This document shows positions 44,305 to 58,589 of a stretch of 64,000 nt of DNA, in pieces. Origin of the DNA: Mycobacterium sp. shizuoka-1 (GTDB taxonomy: Bacteria; Actinomycetota; Actinomycetes; Mycobacteriales; Mycobacteriaceae); contig NZ_BEWG01000022.1 of the NCBI RefSeq assembly GCF_002723835.1, forward strand, positions 172,741 to 236,740, given 5' to 3'. How positions within the stretch are numbered: the stretch's first letter is position 1; every line of letters begins with the position of its first letter. The notes beneath the pieces were generated by a model. That model had not been told where the DNA came from. It saw nothing but the letters and a program-made list of their open reading frames with translations, and ran no database searches. Made by a program: the position numbers and the translations under genes.

Positions 44305-45291
44305 ATGGGCCCGATGACCGTCACCTCCCCGCGCCGCCGCCTGGTCACCTCGACCGAGGTGTTAGTGGCGGCGCTGGTGGTGTGCGCGCTGGCGGGCACC
44401 TGGATGCGCGACGGGGTGGCCGGCAACCCCCGGCTGGCCACCGCGGGGACAGTGTTCGCCGGGGTGTTTCTGCAAGCCGTACCCTTCCTCGTACTCGGTG
44501 TGGTGATCAGCGGCCTGATCGCCGTGTACGTCTCCCCCGCACGGCTGGCCCGCCTGCTGCCCCGGCGCGCGCCTGCGGCAGTACTGGCCGCCGGGGTGGC
44601 CGGCGCAGCACTGCCCGGCTGTGAGTGTGGTTCGGTTCCGGTGGCTCGGCGGCTGTTCGGCGACGGTGCCACCGGCGCGGCCGCGCTCACGTTCATGCTC
44701 AGCGCACCCGCGATCAATCCAGTGGTGCTGGTGGCCACCGCGGTGGCCTTCCCCGGTCAGCCGCAGATGGTGGCCGCCCGCGCGCTGGCCTCGCTGGCCA
44801 CCGCGGTGGTGATGGGCGTGCTCTGGTCGCGATGGGGCCGGCCGGGCTGGGTGACCCGCAGGCTGCCCCGTCCCCAGGTCGACGGCCAGTCCCGTGCGGC
44901 GGTGTTCACCGAGGCCGCGCGCCACGACTTCCTGCAGGCCGGCTCCTATCTGGTGATCGGCGCCGCTGCGGCGGCCACCCTGCGAGTCGTGGTGCCGCCG
45001 TGGATGTTCGAGCATGTGGCCGGTCATCTGCTGCTCGGCGTGATCACCATGGCGCTGCTGGCGTTCGTGCTGGCGCTGTGCTCGGAAGCCGACGCGTTCG
45101 TGGCCGCCAGCCTCACCATGGTGCCGCTGATCCCGCGGCTGGTGTTCCTGGTGGTCGGCCCGGCCGTCGACGTCAAACTGGTTGCCATGCAGGCGGGTCT
45201 GTTCGGCCGGGCGTTCGCGGTGCGGTTCGCCCCGGTCACGCTGGTGGTGGCGACCGTGCTGGCCACGGCGGTGGGCCTGGTGCTGCTGTGA
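44305..45291 (+). CDS. DUF318/ArsP_1-type permease
   Basis: A 328-residue membrane protein with about eight helices and the family cysteine motif GCECGSVPVARRL (about 97-109, CxCGxxP) and CSEADAFVAAS (about 255-265). This family includes organoarsenical and metal permeases. I chose the ATG at 44305, with GGAGG seven bases upstream; the frame continues far upstream into lpqL but not as a gene. The TIGR03943 gene begins with a GTGA overlap, and the two form a widespread conserved pair. Substrate unknown. Confidence 0.87.
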   Translation: MGPMTVTSPRRRLVTSTEVLVAALVVCALAGTWMRDGVAGNPRLATAGTVFAGVFLQAVPFLVLGVVISGLIAVYVSPARLARLLPRRAPAAVLAAGVAGAALPGCECGSVPVARRLFGDGATGAAALTFMLSAPAINPVVLVATAVAFPGQPQMVAARALASLATAVVMGVLWSRWGRPGWVTRRLPRPQVDGQSRAAVFTEAARHDFLQAGSYLVIGAAAAATLRVVVPPWMFEHVAGHLLLGVITMALLAFVLALCSEADAFVAASLTMVPLIPRLVFLVVGPAVDVKLVAMQAGLFGRAFAVRFAPVTLVVATVLATAVGLVLL

Positions 45292-45979
45292 GACGCGAGA
45301 CCGAGAACACCCTGCTGCTGATCGTCGGGATCGCCCTGGTGATGGTGACGGTGACCGGCGCCTACACCCGTTACGTCAAAACCTCGATGCTGCCGTGGCT
45401 GGCGATCTCGGCGGTGGTGGTGATTGCGCTGGCACTGGTGTCGATCGCCCGCGACATCCGCAACGGTGGCGCCGCCACAGAGCACTCCGATCACGCGCAC
45501 CACAGCGGGATCGTCTGGCTGCTGGTCGTCCCGGTGGTGTTGCTGATCTTCGTGGTGCCCCCGGCGTTGAGCGCGCGAGCGGCGGCGCCGGCGACAGTGT
45601 CGGTGACCAACGCGCGCTCGTTCCCGCCGCTGCCACCCGGCAACGCGCCGGTCGTCTCGCTGCCCGAAGTTCTGATGCGGGTGGCAGTCGGCAAGGTCGG
45701 CGGTCTGGACGGCAAAGCGATCACCACCACCGGATTCACCCTGCGCGACGGCGACCGGGTCGATTTGGCCAAGATCGTCATCATCTGTTGCGCGGCGGAC
45801 GCGCAGCTGGCCCGGCTGCACCTGTCCGGGCCGGCGGCGGCTACCGCGGCGGCACTGCCGGAGAACACCTGGCTTCGGGTGGAAGGGACCGTGCCTGCTG
45901 GCCAGACCTACTCCGGCACATCGTCGATTCCGACGCTCGAGGTGTCGGTCGTCACCCGCATCGACCCGCCGGCCAACAC

Positions 45980-45989
<10 letters not shown>
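45288..45989 (+). CDS. TIGR03943-family membrane subunit, partner of the DUF318 permease
   Basis: A 233-residue protein with two N-terminal membrane helices (about 9-28, 33-52), a His-rich loop EHSDHAHHSG (about 65-74), a third helix near 75-95, and an extracytoplasmic domain with an IICCAADA cysteine pair (about 164-171). It is the second half of the conserved permease pair and starts at GTG 45288 overlapping the permease stop. His and Cys clusters fit metal handling (inference). The end overlaps the convergent hydrolase gene by 10 bases. Confidence 0.82.
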
Positions 45990-47700
<1,711 letters not shown>

Positions 47701-47704
<4 letters not shown>

Positions 47705-48711
47705 GCTCGTGCTCCCATCAGTTCGGCGGCTATCCGCTGCGCGGTCCAGGGCGCCAGCAGGAATCCCGACCGGCCGTGCCCGGCGGCCACCAGGGTGCGG
47801 TCGTCGAGGCGGCCGACGATCGGCACGTTGTCCGGAGTCATCGGCCGCAGCCCGGCCGCGGATTCGGCCAGCTCGTACTCGCCGAGCGACGGCATCACCT
47901 CGCAGGCGTCATCGAGCAGTTCCCGTACCCCGGTCACGCTGGGGGCGGTGTCGCGGCCGTGTTCGTACTGCGTCGCGCCGACCACCACGCCGTCGGCGCG
48001 GGGCACCAGATACACCGACCGGCCGTGCACCTTGGCTCGAACGACCCGCTGCGGCACCGGCATACACCCGCGGCGCCAGCGCAACCGCAGCACTTCACCC
48101 TTGACCGGGCGGACCTGCAGGCCGGGCCACAGCGCGGGCGCATCGATGCCGTTGGCGATCACCACGGTGTCGGTGCCTTCGCGGGCGTCGTCGAGCCGCT
48201 GCACCGGGGGCGCCCACCGCACTCCGAGCTGCTCGCAATGCGCGGCCAGCGCGGCCACCAGCTTGCGGTTGTCGACGGCGAGCTCGTCGGCGGCGATGAA
48301 GCCGTGCCGGATGCCCTGGGCCAGAAGTGGTTCGGTGTCACGCGCGGAGGTCGTCACGGTGACCGGCTGTCCCTGAGCGGCCAGCCACTCGGCGACGGTG
48401 CGCAGGTCGGCGGCGTCGGCGCGGTCGACGCCGACCACCAGCGACTCGCGTGCGGTGACCACATCGGCGGGCAGGCCGTCGAGGAAACCGCCGTGCCACA
48501 GGCGCAGCGATTCCAGACCGAGCTGGAGCAGCTTCTCCTCGCCCGGCCAGCCTTCACTGTGCGGGGTGAGCATGCCGCCGGCCACCCAGGAGGCGCCGTG
48601 GGCGGCCGGGTCGCGGTGCACCCGCACCGACAGGCCGTCCGCAGCGGCGCGGCGGGCCACCGCCAGACCGATGACGCCGCCGCCGACGACGGCCAGAGAT
48701 TCCTTCGACAT
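47701..48711 (-). CDS. thiO: Glycine oxidase ThiO
   Basis: A 336-residue FAD-dependent amino-acid oxidase that makes dehydroglycine for thiazole synthesis. The N-terminal dinucleotide fold is [16 protein letters not shown] (about 8-23), the DAO-type motif [15 protein letters not shown] lies near 39-53, and the C-terminal [14 protein letters not shown] binds the FAD. First gene of the thiO-thiS-thiG-hydrolase operon behind a TPP riboswitch. Confidence 0.95.
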
Positions 48712-48721
48712 GTCCCTTTCG

Positions 48722-48813
48722 CTTCCTTCGCCGGCATGACCCGGATCAGGTGGTGACGGTCTGGAGGGTGTGCTGCTCCACTCTCAGCCCCGCTCCCGGG
48801 GCTCCCGTGCCAA
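48722..48813 (-). promoter_or_regulatory. TPP riboswitch of thiO-thiS-thiG operon
   Basis: On the minus strand the conserved blocks CACGGGAGC, GGGGCTGAGAG, CCTGATCCGGGTCATGCCGG and CGAAGGAAG follow in order, and the aptamer ends close to the ribosome site AAGGGA of thiO. No T-rich terminator is visible, so control is probably translational. Confidence 0.95.
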
Positions 48814-48819
48814 CCGTCC

Positions 48820-48836
48820 ACGCTAGCCGCTACCGT
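48820..48836. promoter_or_regulatory. Divergent -10 boxes for thiO and thiE
   Basis: Minus-strand TAGCGT (48825-48820) would start the thiO transcript right at the TPP aptamer (near 48813). Plus-strand TACCGT (48831-48836) is six bases before the thiE GTG at 48843, a leaderless arrangement, so thiE is not controlled by the riboswitch RNA. Confidence 0.55.
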
Positions 48837-48842
48837 CGCGGT

Positions 48843-49520
48843 GTGCACGAACCCCAGACCAGGCTCGCCACCGCACGGCTCTACCTGTGCACCGATGCCC
48901 GGCGCGAACGCGGTGATCTGGCCGAGTTCGCCGACGCGGCGCTGGCCGGCGGGGTCGACATCGTGCAGTTGCGCGACAAAGGTTCCCCCGGTGAGCAGCA
49001 GTTCGGTCCGTTGGAGGCCCGCGACGAGCTGGCCGCGCTCGAGATCCTGGCCGACGCGGCCCGCCGCCACGGTGCGCTGCTGGCGGTCAACGACCGTGCC
49101 GACATCGCCCGCGCGGCCGGCGCCGACGTGCTGCATCTGGGCCAGGACGACCTGCCGCTGGCGGTGGCCCGCGACATCGTCGGCCCGGGCACCGTGATCG
49201 GCCGGTCCACCCACGCGATCGACGAGGCCGCTCGCGCGATGACCGAGGACGTCGACTACTTCTGTGTCGGGCCGTGCTGGCCGACACCGACGAAGCCGGG
49301 CCGCCCGGCGCCCGGCCTGGATCTGGTGCGCGAGGTGGCGGCGATGTCGCCGGCCAGCCCGTGGTTCGCGATCGGCGGGATCGACGAGCAGCGGCTACCG
49401 GACGTGCTGGCCGCCGGCGCGACCCGCATCGTGGTGGTGCGGGCGATCACCGCGGCCGACGATCCGAAGGCCGCCGCGCAGCGACTCGGCGCGCTGCTGC
49501 CCGCCGCACCGGCTAGCTGA
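48843..49520 (+). CDS. thiE: Thiamine-phosphate synthase ThiE
   Basis: A 225-residue TIM-barrel enzyme that joins the pyrimidine pyrophosphate and thiazole phosphate. Signatures: [10 protein letters not shown] (about 38-47), [25 protein letters not shown] (about 79-103), [13 protein letters not shown] (about 142-154), and AIGGID near 178. I chose the GTG at 48843 ([22 protein letters not shown]), which matches the start of the M. tuberculosis enzyme. Its end overlaps mutT3 by eight bases. Confidence 0.95.
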   Translation: MHEPQTRLATARLYLCTDARRERGDLAEFADAALAGGVDIVQLRDKGSPGEQQFGPLEARDELAALEILADAARRHGALLAVNDRADIARAAGADVLHLGQDDLPLAVARDIVGPGTVIGRSTHAIDEAARAMTEDVDYFCVGPCWPTPTKPGRPAPGLDLVREVAAMSPASPWFAIGGIDEQRLPDVLAAGATRIVVVRAITAADDPKAAAQRLGALLPAAPAS

Positions 49521-50094
49521 CCTCGGCGGCGGTCGACGTGCACCAGGCGAACACCCCTGAGGAGATCTCCACGGTGTGGGGCAACGGCTGGCGGCACTGG
49601 TCGTGATCGTGTGCGCGCAGCATCGTGGTGATCCGCAGTCGTTCCCAGCTGGCGGCGAAACCCGGGTGCAGGGGCAACTCGACCACGTCGTCCTCGGCCA
49701 CCCAGCGCAGCTCGGAACTCTCCCGGTTGGCGACGGTGGTCAACAGCTCGGGTGCGTCGGCGACGACGGTGGTGTAGCTCCAGTGCGCGCCGCCCGCGCC
49801 GAAGACCTCCGCGGTCACGACGGTCGCGCGGACGTGTACGTGCTCGGCGAGCAGCCCGGCCTCCTCGTGCGCCTCGCGGACCGCGGCTTGCTCGGGGGTT
49901 TCATGGCTGTCGCGGGCTCCGCCGGGCAGCGCCCAGGTGCCGCCCTGGTGGCTCCACGGGGCGCGGTGCTGAAGCAGGACCGCGGGGCTGCCGTCGGGAC
50001 GCGGGGCACGCAACAACAGGCCGGCGGCACCGTGCCGTCCCCAGTAGGGCGTGCCGGTGTCGGACACCACCCAGCCGTCGCCATCCCCTCGCAC
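49513..50094 (-). CDS. mutT3: Nudix hydrolase MutT3
   Basis: A 193-residue Nudix pyrophosphatase. The Nudix box Gx5Ex7REUxEExGU is complete in [24 protein letters not shown] (about residues 58-81). Position between thiE and glnX is the same as Rv0413 in M. tuberculosis, an annotated 8-oxo-dGTP-type sanitation enzyme. GTG start at 50094 with TATCCT six bases upstream (leaderless). Confidence 0.93.
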   Translation of the reverse strand: MRGDGDGWVVSDTGTPYWGRHGAAGLLLRAPRPDGSPAVLLQHRAPWSHQGGTWALPGGARDSHETPEQAAVREAHEEAGLLAEHVHVRATVVTAEVFGAGGAHWSYTTVVADAPELLTTVANRESSELRWVAEDDVVELPLHPGFAASWERLRITTMLRAHDHDQCRQPLPHTVEISSGVFAWCTSTAAEVS

Positions 50095-50100
50095 GCGTTC

Positions 50101-50106
50101 AGGATA
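50101..50106 (-). promoter_or_regulatory. -10 box of mutT3 (leaderless)
   Basis: TATCCT on the minus strand, six bases before the GTG at 50094. Confidence 0.55.
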
Positions 50107-50219
50107 AGCACGCCACGCCGGAGTAGGTCGGTCGATCCCGCCCCATCCGTAACCGGACCTCTTAGGATTGTCTCAGGAAGCAGGGGGATCCGGACAACAG
50201 GGAATGAGGTCCGCGAGAG

Positions 50220-51539
50220 GTGACCGTTGAGCTGGCGCATCCGTCGACCGAACCGTTGGGACAACGGTCGCCGACCCTGCCCGCTCATCCCCGGTGGTGG
50301 TTCCTGCGGACCACGCCGGGACGGATCCTGACCCTCGGACTGATCTTGGCGACCCTGGGTGTCCTGTCCGCGTTCGCCACCTCGACGACGATCACCAACC
50401 GGCAGAACCAGCTGACCACGGTTCTCAACCACACCGAACCGCTGTCGTTCGCCGCCGGTCAGCTCTACACCACGCTGTCGGTGGCCGATGCCGCCGCGGC
50501 GACCGCGTTCATCGCCGGCTCCGAGCCGCGAGCCGTGCGGCAGCGCTATGAGCAGGCGATCACCGATGCCGCGGTGGCCGTCACCCGGGCCGCCAGCGGG
50601 CTCACCGACGAGCCGCTGGTGCAACTGCTGGGCCGGATCAATGCGCAGCTCGCGGTCTACACCGGCCTGATCGAGACCGCCCGGACCAACAACCGGATGG
50701 GCAACCCGGTCGGCTCGTCGTACCTGTCGGAGGCCTCGGCGCTGATGCAGCAGCAGATCCTGCCCGACGCGCAGCGGCTCTACGAACAGACCTCGGCACG
50801 GGTCGACGCCGAGACGACGGCGTCCACCCGCATCCCGGCGCCGGTGATCCTGGTGGTGGCGGTGACCCTGTTGTTCGGGGTGTTCGGGCACCGGTGGCTG
50901 GCCAGTCGTACCAAGCGCCGGATCAACGTCGGCCTGATCGCCGGCGGCCTGGCGATCGTGGTGATGATCATCTGGGTGGGATCGGCGCTGCTGATCTCCA
51001 CCGCAGGTAGCCGGGCCGCAAAGACCACCGCGGCCGAGTCGCTGAAAACGGTGACTAGCCTGGCGATCACCGCCCAGCAGGCGCGCGCCGACGAGACGCT
51101 GTCGCTGATCCGGCGGGGCGACGAAGATCTCCGGAAACGGTCCTACTACCAGCGTGTCGAGGCGATGCACACCCAGCTCAACGAGTACCTCGCCCGCAAC
51201 GACGCGATCGCCAAGAGCGACCTGGCCAACGCCGACCAGCTGCTGACCAAGTGGCGCCAGGCCGACGAGCGGATCAACGCCTACATCTCGGTGGGCAACT
51301 ACCAGGCCGCCACCCAGGTCGCCCTGGGCACCGGCGAGGACGACTCGACACCGGCGTTCGACAAGCTCGACGCCGCGCTGTCGCTGGGGATCCGGGAGAG
51401 CCGCAACCAGTTGCGCAACGACATCCTGTCCGCCCGCCGGGTGCTGTCGGGCACCACGGTCGGGGGCGTGGTGCTCTCGGTGGGCGCGGCGCTGGCGGTG
51501 GCGCTGGGCTTGTGGCCACGGTTGAGCGAGTACCGCTGA
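50220..51539 (+). CDS. glnX: Membrane protein GlnX of the GlnX-GlnH-PknG sensing system
   Basis: A 439-residue protein with four membrane helices (about 37-55, 204-221, 238-263, 412-432). Between them are two large helical extracytoplasmic domains (about 56-200 and 264-410) that resemble four-helix sensor modules of chemoreceptors. In mycobacteria GlnX relays the aspartate/glutamate signal bound by lipoprotein GlnH to kinase PknG. GTG start at 50220. A TAGGAT box at 50163-50168 is a possible -10. Its stop TGA at 51537-51539 overlaps the first ATG of the glnH repeat. Confidence 0.9.
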   Translation: MTVELAHPSTEPLGQRSPTLPAHPRWWFLRTTPGRILTLGLILATLGVLSAFATSTTITNRQNQLTTVLNHTEPLSFAAGQLYTTLSVADAAAATAFIAGSEPRAVRQRYEQAITDAAVAVTRAASGLTDEPLVQLLGRINAQLAVYTGLIETARTNNRMGNPVGSSYLSEASALMQQQILPDAQRLYEQTSARVDAETTASTRIPAPVILVVAVTLLFGVFGHRWLASRTKRRINVGLIAGGLAIVVMIIWVGSALLISTAGSRAAKTTAAESLKTVTSLAITAQQARADETLSLIRRGDEDLRKRSYYQRVEAMHTQLNEYLARNDAIAKSDLANADQLLTKWRQADERINAYISVGNYQAATQVALGTGEDDSTPAFDKLDAALSLGIRESRNQLRNDILSARRVLSGTTVGGVVLSVGAALAVALGLWPRLSEYR

Positions 51540-51604
51540 TGAGCGCTTGCGCAAAGAAGAGACAGCCGCTGATGAGCGCTTGCGCGAAGAAGAGACAGCC
51601 GCTG

Positions 51605-51609
<5 letters not shown>
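51533..51609 (+). repeat. 33-bp tandem repeat (2.3 copies) at glnX-glnH junction, MIRU-like
   Basis: Unit 1 (51533-51565) and unit 2 (51566-51598) are identical except for one base (A/G), and the first 11 bases recur at 51599-51609. Each unit contains CTGATGAGCGCTTGCGC with an ATG and a purine-rich stretch. The unit length is a multiple of three, so every ATG is in frame with glnH. Stop/start-overlapping repeats of this sort are typical of mycobacterial interspersed repetitive units; the assignment to that family is from memory, not a search. Confidence 0.85.
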
Positions 51610-54825
<3,216 letters not shown>

Positions 54826-54927
54826 TGTCCTGAGTCATTGATTCATTGGCACCGATCAGACTGACCGCGCCTTCAGAGACGCCTCGTCACTCCCGGTACT
54901 TCTGCACGTGAACTTCTGACTCACGCT

Positions 54928-55773
54928 CTAGCCGAACCGGTCTTTGAGCTGGGGATCGCTCTGCCACCAGAGCCCCGGTGCCGACGGCTGCGGCGTCTCG
55001 TCCAGTTCGGCGTCCACCCGTTCGGCGCGGCGGCGCTCATGGCTGCCGAGCTGGTGCAGCAGAACCAGCACGAACGGGATGCTCAGCACGTCACCGGCAA
55101 TCCACAGGATGCCGGCTCCGATGGACTGGTCGATCCGCAGGCTGGGTCCCCAATTCCGCTGCAGCGCCGTGTAATAGTCCACCGCGATCAGCGGGCCCAG
55201 CCACAGCACCACGCCGAGCACGCCGTCGCCCAGCGACTCCACGACGCTGATCCCGATCGAGACCAGCGGCGAGAGTCGGCGCGGCACCGGATCGCTCTGC
55301 AGGCGGGCGTAGAAGTAACCGAAGCCGACGACGACGAGGACCAGCCGGGTCGCGGTCGCCGGCGGTCCGGTCATCGAGACGACGTACCACGGGGTCAGGT
55401 ACAGCAGCCAGGGCGTGGCGAGCATGGCGGCCGAGGTGGTCAGCGGTGCGCCCAGCACGCGAACGGCGCGAGAACGTGCCACCCGGTCGCCGAACAGCAC
55501 TGTCACCGGGCGGCCCAGTGCCAGCAGGAATGGGCAGACCAGAATCAGCAGCAGAACTTGCAGGGCGCGATCCCAGAACAGCACGGGCGCATAGGCGCCG
55601 ACGGCGCTGAAGGTGGCAGCCGCCCAGACCGCGATCCCCAGCAGAAAGCACACCAGGCGCCCGCGGCCGACCGTCGCGTGGTCGATCCGCCGCCGGCCGT
55701 GCAGATAAGCCGCACTCAGGGTTGCGATGACCGCGAGCGCGACGGGGTCCAGCGTCCACGACCCGACGACCAC
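54928..55773 (-). CDS. CtaG-type cytochrome c oxidase assembly membrane protein
   Basis: A 281-residue protein of the Caa3_CtaG family with about seven to eight helices. Family marks are WAAATFSAVGAYAPVLFWDRALQVLLLILVCPFLLALGRPV (about 50-90), the YLTPWYVVSM segment and a polar C-terminal tail. Bacillus CtaG helps build the CuA or heme-copper centre of caa3 oxidase; mycobacterial relatives are not well characterised. GTG start at 55773. The 102 bases between pknG and this gene (54826-54927) hold no clear gene or terminator. Confidence 0.85.
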   Translation of the reverse strand: MVVGSWTLDPVALAVIATLSAAYLHGRRRIDHATVGRGRLVCFLLGIAVWAAATFSAVGAYAPVLFWDRALQVLLLILVCPFLLALGRPVTVLFGDRVARSRAVRVLGAPLTTSAAMLATPWLLYLTPWYVVSMTGPPATATRLVLVVVGFGYFYARLQSDPVPRRLSPLVSIGISVVESLGDGVLGVVLWLGPLIAVDYYTALQRNWGPSLRIDQSIGAGILWIAGDVLSIPFVLVLLHQLGSHERRRAERVDAELDETPQPSAPGLWWQSDPQLKDRFG

Positions 55774-55800
55774 GGCCGCCGACGCTACGCGGCGTGGCTG

Positions 55801-56250
55801 TCAAAGCCCTTCGCGATTGCTGAGCCTTACGGCCAGTTGGTCGGACGTGACGATCCACCCGGTGTGGAACGACTCGAATTCGGTTGGCGGCAGGAGCGAA
55901 TGCTCGATCGACATCAGGGTCTCGTCGCTGCCCGCGGGGGTGAACGACACCGTCACCACGCTGGTCTGGGTCGGGTCTTCCCAGTCGGAGTTGCTCCAGG
56001 TGAAGCGCAGCAGCGTCGGGCGTTCGATGGCAAGGAACTGTCCGCTGATGAGCACCCGGGTGCCGCCGTCGTCGACGTCGAAGCGAAGGGTACCTCCCAC
56101 CCGCGCCTCGACGCCGACGTCGACGACGTGAACCGGGTGCGGACACATCCAGTCCCGCAACGCTTCCGGGTCGAGCCACTGGTCGAACACCACGTCCGGC
56201 GGGGCGGGCATGACCCGCTCGACGACGACGGTGACCGTGTCGCCGGTCAT
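55801..56250 (-). CDS. SRPBCC/AHSA1-family protein
   Basis: A 149-residue AHSA1-type START-fold protein: VVERVMPAPPDVVFDQWLDPEALRDWMCP at the N-terminus, GGTLRFDVDDGG in the middle, and a W-rich C-terminal helix HTGWIVTSDQLAV. In actinobacteria such genes commonly pair with ArsR regulators. ATG at 56250 overlaps the ArsR stop by four bases, so it is the second gene of that operon. The ligand is unknown. Confidence 0.87.
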   Translation of the reverse strand: MTGDTVTVVVERVMPAPPDVVFDQWLDPEALRDWMCPHPVHVVDVGVEARVGGTLRFDVDDGGTRVLISGQFLAIERPTLLRFTWSNSDWEDPTQTSVVTVSFTPAGSDETLMSIEHSLLPPTEFESFHTGWIVTSDQLAVRLSNREGL

Positions 56251-56582
56251 CGCTGCCGGCCGTTCTTGCGACGCAGCCGTGCCGCCAGGACGTCGGCTCG
56301 CACCGACCAGAATGTGGTCTGCTCGTCGAGCCAGTGCTGGGCGGCGGTCAGCCCGTCGGGCCGCAGCGACACCCAGTGTTCGCGGCCGCGTATGTCGCGC
56401 GCCACCAGCCCGGCCGATTCCAGCACGCCGATGTGCCGTGACACGCCGGCGAACGTCATCGGCAGTGGGGCGGCGAGATCGGTGATCCGCGCGTCGCCGT
56501 TGCGCAGCGTCTCGATCAGGTGGCGACGCGTCGGGTCGGCCAGCGCGGCATACGCACGGTCCAAGTCCTGATCTTCAACCAT
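56247..56582 (-). CDS. ArsR-family winged-helix repressor
   Basis: A 111-residue protein with the HTH_20/ArsR winged-helix (about 8-80): LADPTRRHLIETLRNGDARITDLAAPLPMTFAGVSRHIGVLESAGLVARDIRGREHWVSL. No metal-binding CxC of classical ArsR is present, so it is of the non-metal, AHSA1-linked type. TATAGT lies seven bases upstream of the ATG (leaderless). It is divergent from the DUF899 gene and probably controls the region between. Confidence 0.9.
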   Translation of the reverse strand: MVEDQDLDRAYAALADPTRRHLIETLRNGDARITDLAAPLPMTFAGVSRHIGVLESAGLVARDIRGREHWVSLRPDGLTAAQHWLDEQTTFWSVRADVLAARLRRKNGRQR

Positions 56583-56589
56583 CTTGTTG

Positions 56590-56595
56590 ACTATA
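56590..56595 (-). promoter_or_regulatory. -10 box of ArsR gene (leaderless) in shared regulatory region
   Basis: TATAGT on the minus strand followed by seven bases and the ATG at 56582. GTTGA (56586-56590) and TCAAC (56629-56633) are possible half-sites in the 79-base divergent region that also serves the DUF899 gene. Confidence 0.55.
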
Positions 56596-56661
56596 GACCG
56601 TCCGCCATGGTTCGCTGGAGACGGATATTCAACATCTTTGTTTAACGACCTGGAGGTCCCC

Positions 56662-57405
56662 GTGGAGACACCCGCCGTCGTCTCGGCATCCGAATGGGCC
56701 GCGGCCCGTCAGCAGTTGCTGGTCCAGGAGAAGGAACTGACCCGAGCGCGTGATGCGCTGGCCGCGCAGCGCCGGCGGATGCCCTGGACACCGGCGCGCG
56801 GCGACTACCAGTTCGACGGGCCCGACGGCACGGTGACCCTCCTCGATCTGTTCGACGGCCGCCGCCAGCTGATCGTGTATCGCGCCTTCCTGGACCCCGG
56901 CGTGCACGGCTGGCCCGATCACGGCTGTGTCGGATGTTCGTTGATGGCCGATCACGTCGCCAACCTCGCCCACCTCAACGCCCGCGACACCACCCTGGTC
57001 TACGTCTCGCGGGGCGAGCAGGCCGACATCGCGCGGATCAAGGCCGCCATGGGCTGGGACATCCCGTGGTTCACGATCGTGCCCGGTCCCGGTGGCGCGT
57101 TCGACGTCGACTTCGGGGTGGACCAATGGCATGGCACCAATGCGTTCATCCGCGACGACGATCAGATCTACCGCACCTACTTCATCGACAGTCGCGGTGA
57201 CGAGATGTTCGTCAACACATGGCATTTCCTCGACATGACCGCGCTGGGACGCCAGGAGAGCTGGGAGGACTCCCCACCCGGCTACCCGCAGACCAAGCCC
57301 TACGAATGGTGGAGTTGGCACGACACCTACCCGGCGCACAGCCCGTCGCGGTGGTTCGGCGATCCCGACCCCGACGACCCGCGCGATCCGCGACCACCGC
57401 GTTAG
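56662..57405 (+). CDS. DUF899 thioredoxin-like family protein
   Basis: A 247-residue protein of the DUF899 family, which has a thioredoxin-like fold. Marks: [39 protein letters not shown] (N-terminal helix region), [29 protein letters not shown] with a CxxC pair (about 93-96), and [20 protein letters not shown] at 56662 with GGAGG at 56652-56656; the frame from 56584 has no ribosome site. Function unknown; it shares its regulatory region with the ArsR repressor. Its stop overlaps the convergent ackA end by four bases. Confidence 0.87.
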   Translation: METPAVVSASEWAAARQQLLVQEKELTRARDALAAQRRRMPWTPARGDYQFDGPDGTVTLLDLFDGRRQLIVYRAFLDPGVHGWPDHGCVGCSLMADHVANLAHLNARDTTLVYVSRGEQADIARIKAAMGWDIPWFTIVPGPGGAFDVDFGVDQWHGTNAFIRDDDQIYRTYFIDSRGDEMFVNTWHFLDMTALGRQESWEDSPPGYPQTKPYEWWSWHDTYPAHSPSRWFGDPDPDDPRDPRPPR

Positions 57406-58589
57406 AGCACGGTCAGGCAGGCCTTGGCGATCGCCAGCTCCTCGTTCGTCGGGATCACCAGCACCGTCGTCGGCGACTTCTCGGCCGAGATCCGCCGCGC
57501 ACCCCGTGCCGGGCTGTCGTTGAGGTGTTCGTCGAGTTCGATCCCGAGCGGCGCCAGCGCGCTCAGCGCGTCACGCCGCACCCGCGCGTCGTTCTCGCCC
57601 ACACCGGCGGTGAATGTCAACACGTCGGTGTGACCCAGCACGGCCAGGTAGGCACCGACATACTTGCGCAGCCGATGGATGTACACCTCGTAGGCCAATC
57701 GTGCTGCCTCGTCACCGGATTCGATCTGCCGGTGAATGACCCGGAAGTCGATCTCGCCGCTGAGCCCGAGCATCCCGGAGTGCCGGTTGAGCATGGTCTC
57801 GATCTCTTCGACCCCCATCCCTGCCGTGCGCCAGAGGTACACCAGCACACCGGGATCGAGGTCACCGGAGCGGGTGCCCATGACCAGCCCCTCCATCGGG
57901 GTCAGGCCCATCGAGGTGTCGACCGGGCGCCCACCGGCGATGGCTGATGCCGAGGCGCCGTTGCCGAGATGCAGCACGATCTGATTGAGCGATTCGATCG
58001 GCACATCGAGGAACTGCGCGGCCTGCTGGCTCACGTACTGATGTGAGGTGCCATGAAAGCCGTAGCGCCGAATCTGCCAGCGGGCGGCCAGGTCCCGGTC
58101 GATCGCATAGGTCGCGGCGGCGGCCGGCAGGTCGTGGAAGAACGCGGTGTCGAACACCGCGACATGCGGCAGGTCGGGCAGCACGCGCCGGGCCACTTCG
58201 ATTCCCAGCACCGCGGGCGGGTTGTGCAGCGGTGCCAGCGGCGCCAGCTCGGCGAGCTTGGCGATCAGCGCATCGTCGACGATCGTAGGCCGGTACAGGT
58301 CCTGGCCGCCGTGCACCACCCGGTGGCCGACGGCCACCAGACCCAGGCTGTCCAGGTCCTGGCCGGCCTCCCCGAACAGATCGAACGCAGTGCGCAGGGC
58401 CGCCTCGTGGTCGGCGATCCGGCCGTCGCGGCGCACCTCCCCGGTGGGCAGCACCAGCGTCGCGGAGGACGTCTCTTCGCCGATCCGCTCGACTATCCCG
58501 TGCGCCAGCGACAGCGACGTCTCCGGTTGCAGCAGCTGGTATTTCAGCGACGAGGAACCGGAGTTGAGCACCAGTACGGTAGCCGACAT
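57402..58589 (-). CDS. ackA: Acetate kinase
   Basis: A 395-residue enzyme that interconverts acetyl-phosphate plus ADP and acetate plus ATP. Signatures: [13 protein letters not shown] near the N-terminus (about 4-16), GHRVVHGG (about 86-93), [11 protein letters not shown] (about 178-188) and [10 protein letters not shown] (about 322-331). I chose the ATG at 58589, which shares one base with the pta stop; a GTG directly before it could also be used. Second gene of the pta-ackA operon. Confidence 0.96.
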   Translation of the reverse strand: MSATVLVLNSGSSSLKYQLLQPETSLSLAHGIVERIGEETSSATLVLPTGEVRRDGRIADHEAALRTAFDLFGEAGQDLDSLGLVAVGHRVVHGGQDLYRPTIVDDALIAKLAELAPLAPLHNPPAVLGIEVARRVLPDLPHVAVFDTAFFHDLPAAAATYAIDRDLAARWQIRRYGFHGTSHQYVSQQAAQFLDVPIESLNQIVLHLGNGASASAIAGGRPVDTSMGLTPMEGLVMGTRSGDLDPGVLVYLWRTAGMGVEEIETMLNRHSGMLGLSGEIDFRVIHRQIESGDEAARLAYEVYIHRLRKYVGAYLAVLGHTDVLTFTAGVGENDARVRRDALSALAPLGIELDEHLNDSPARGARRISAEKSPTTVLVIPTNEELAIAKACLTVL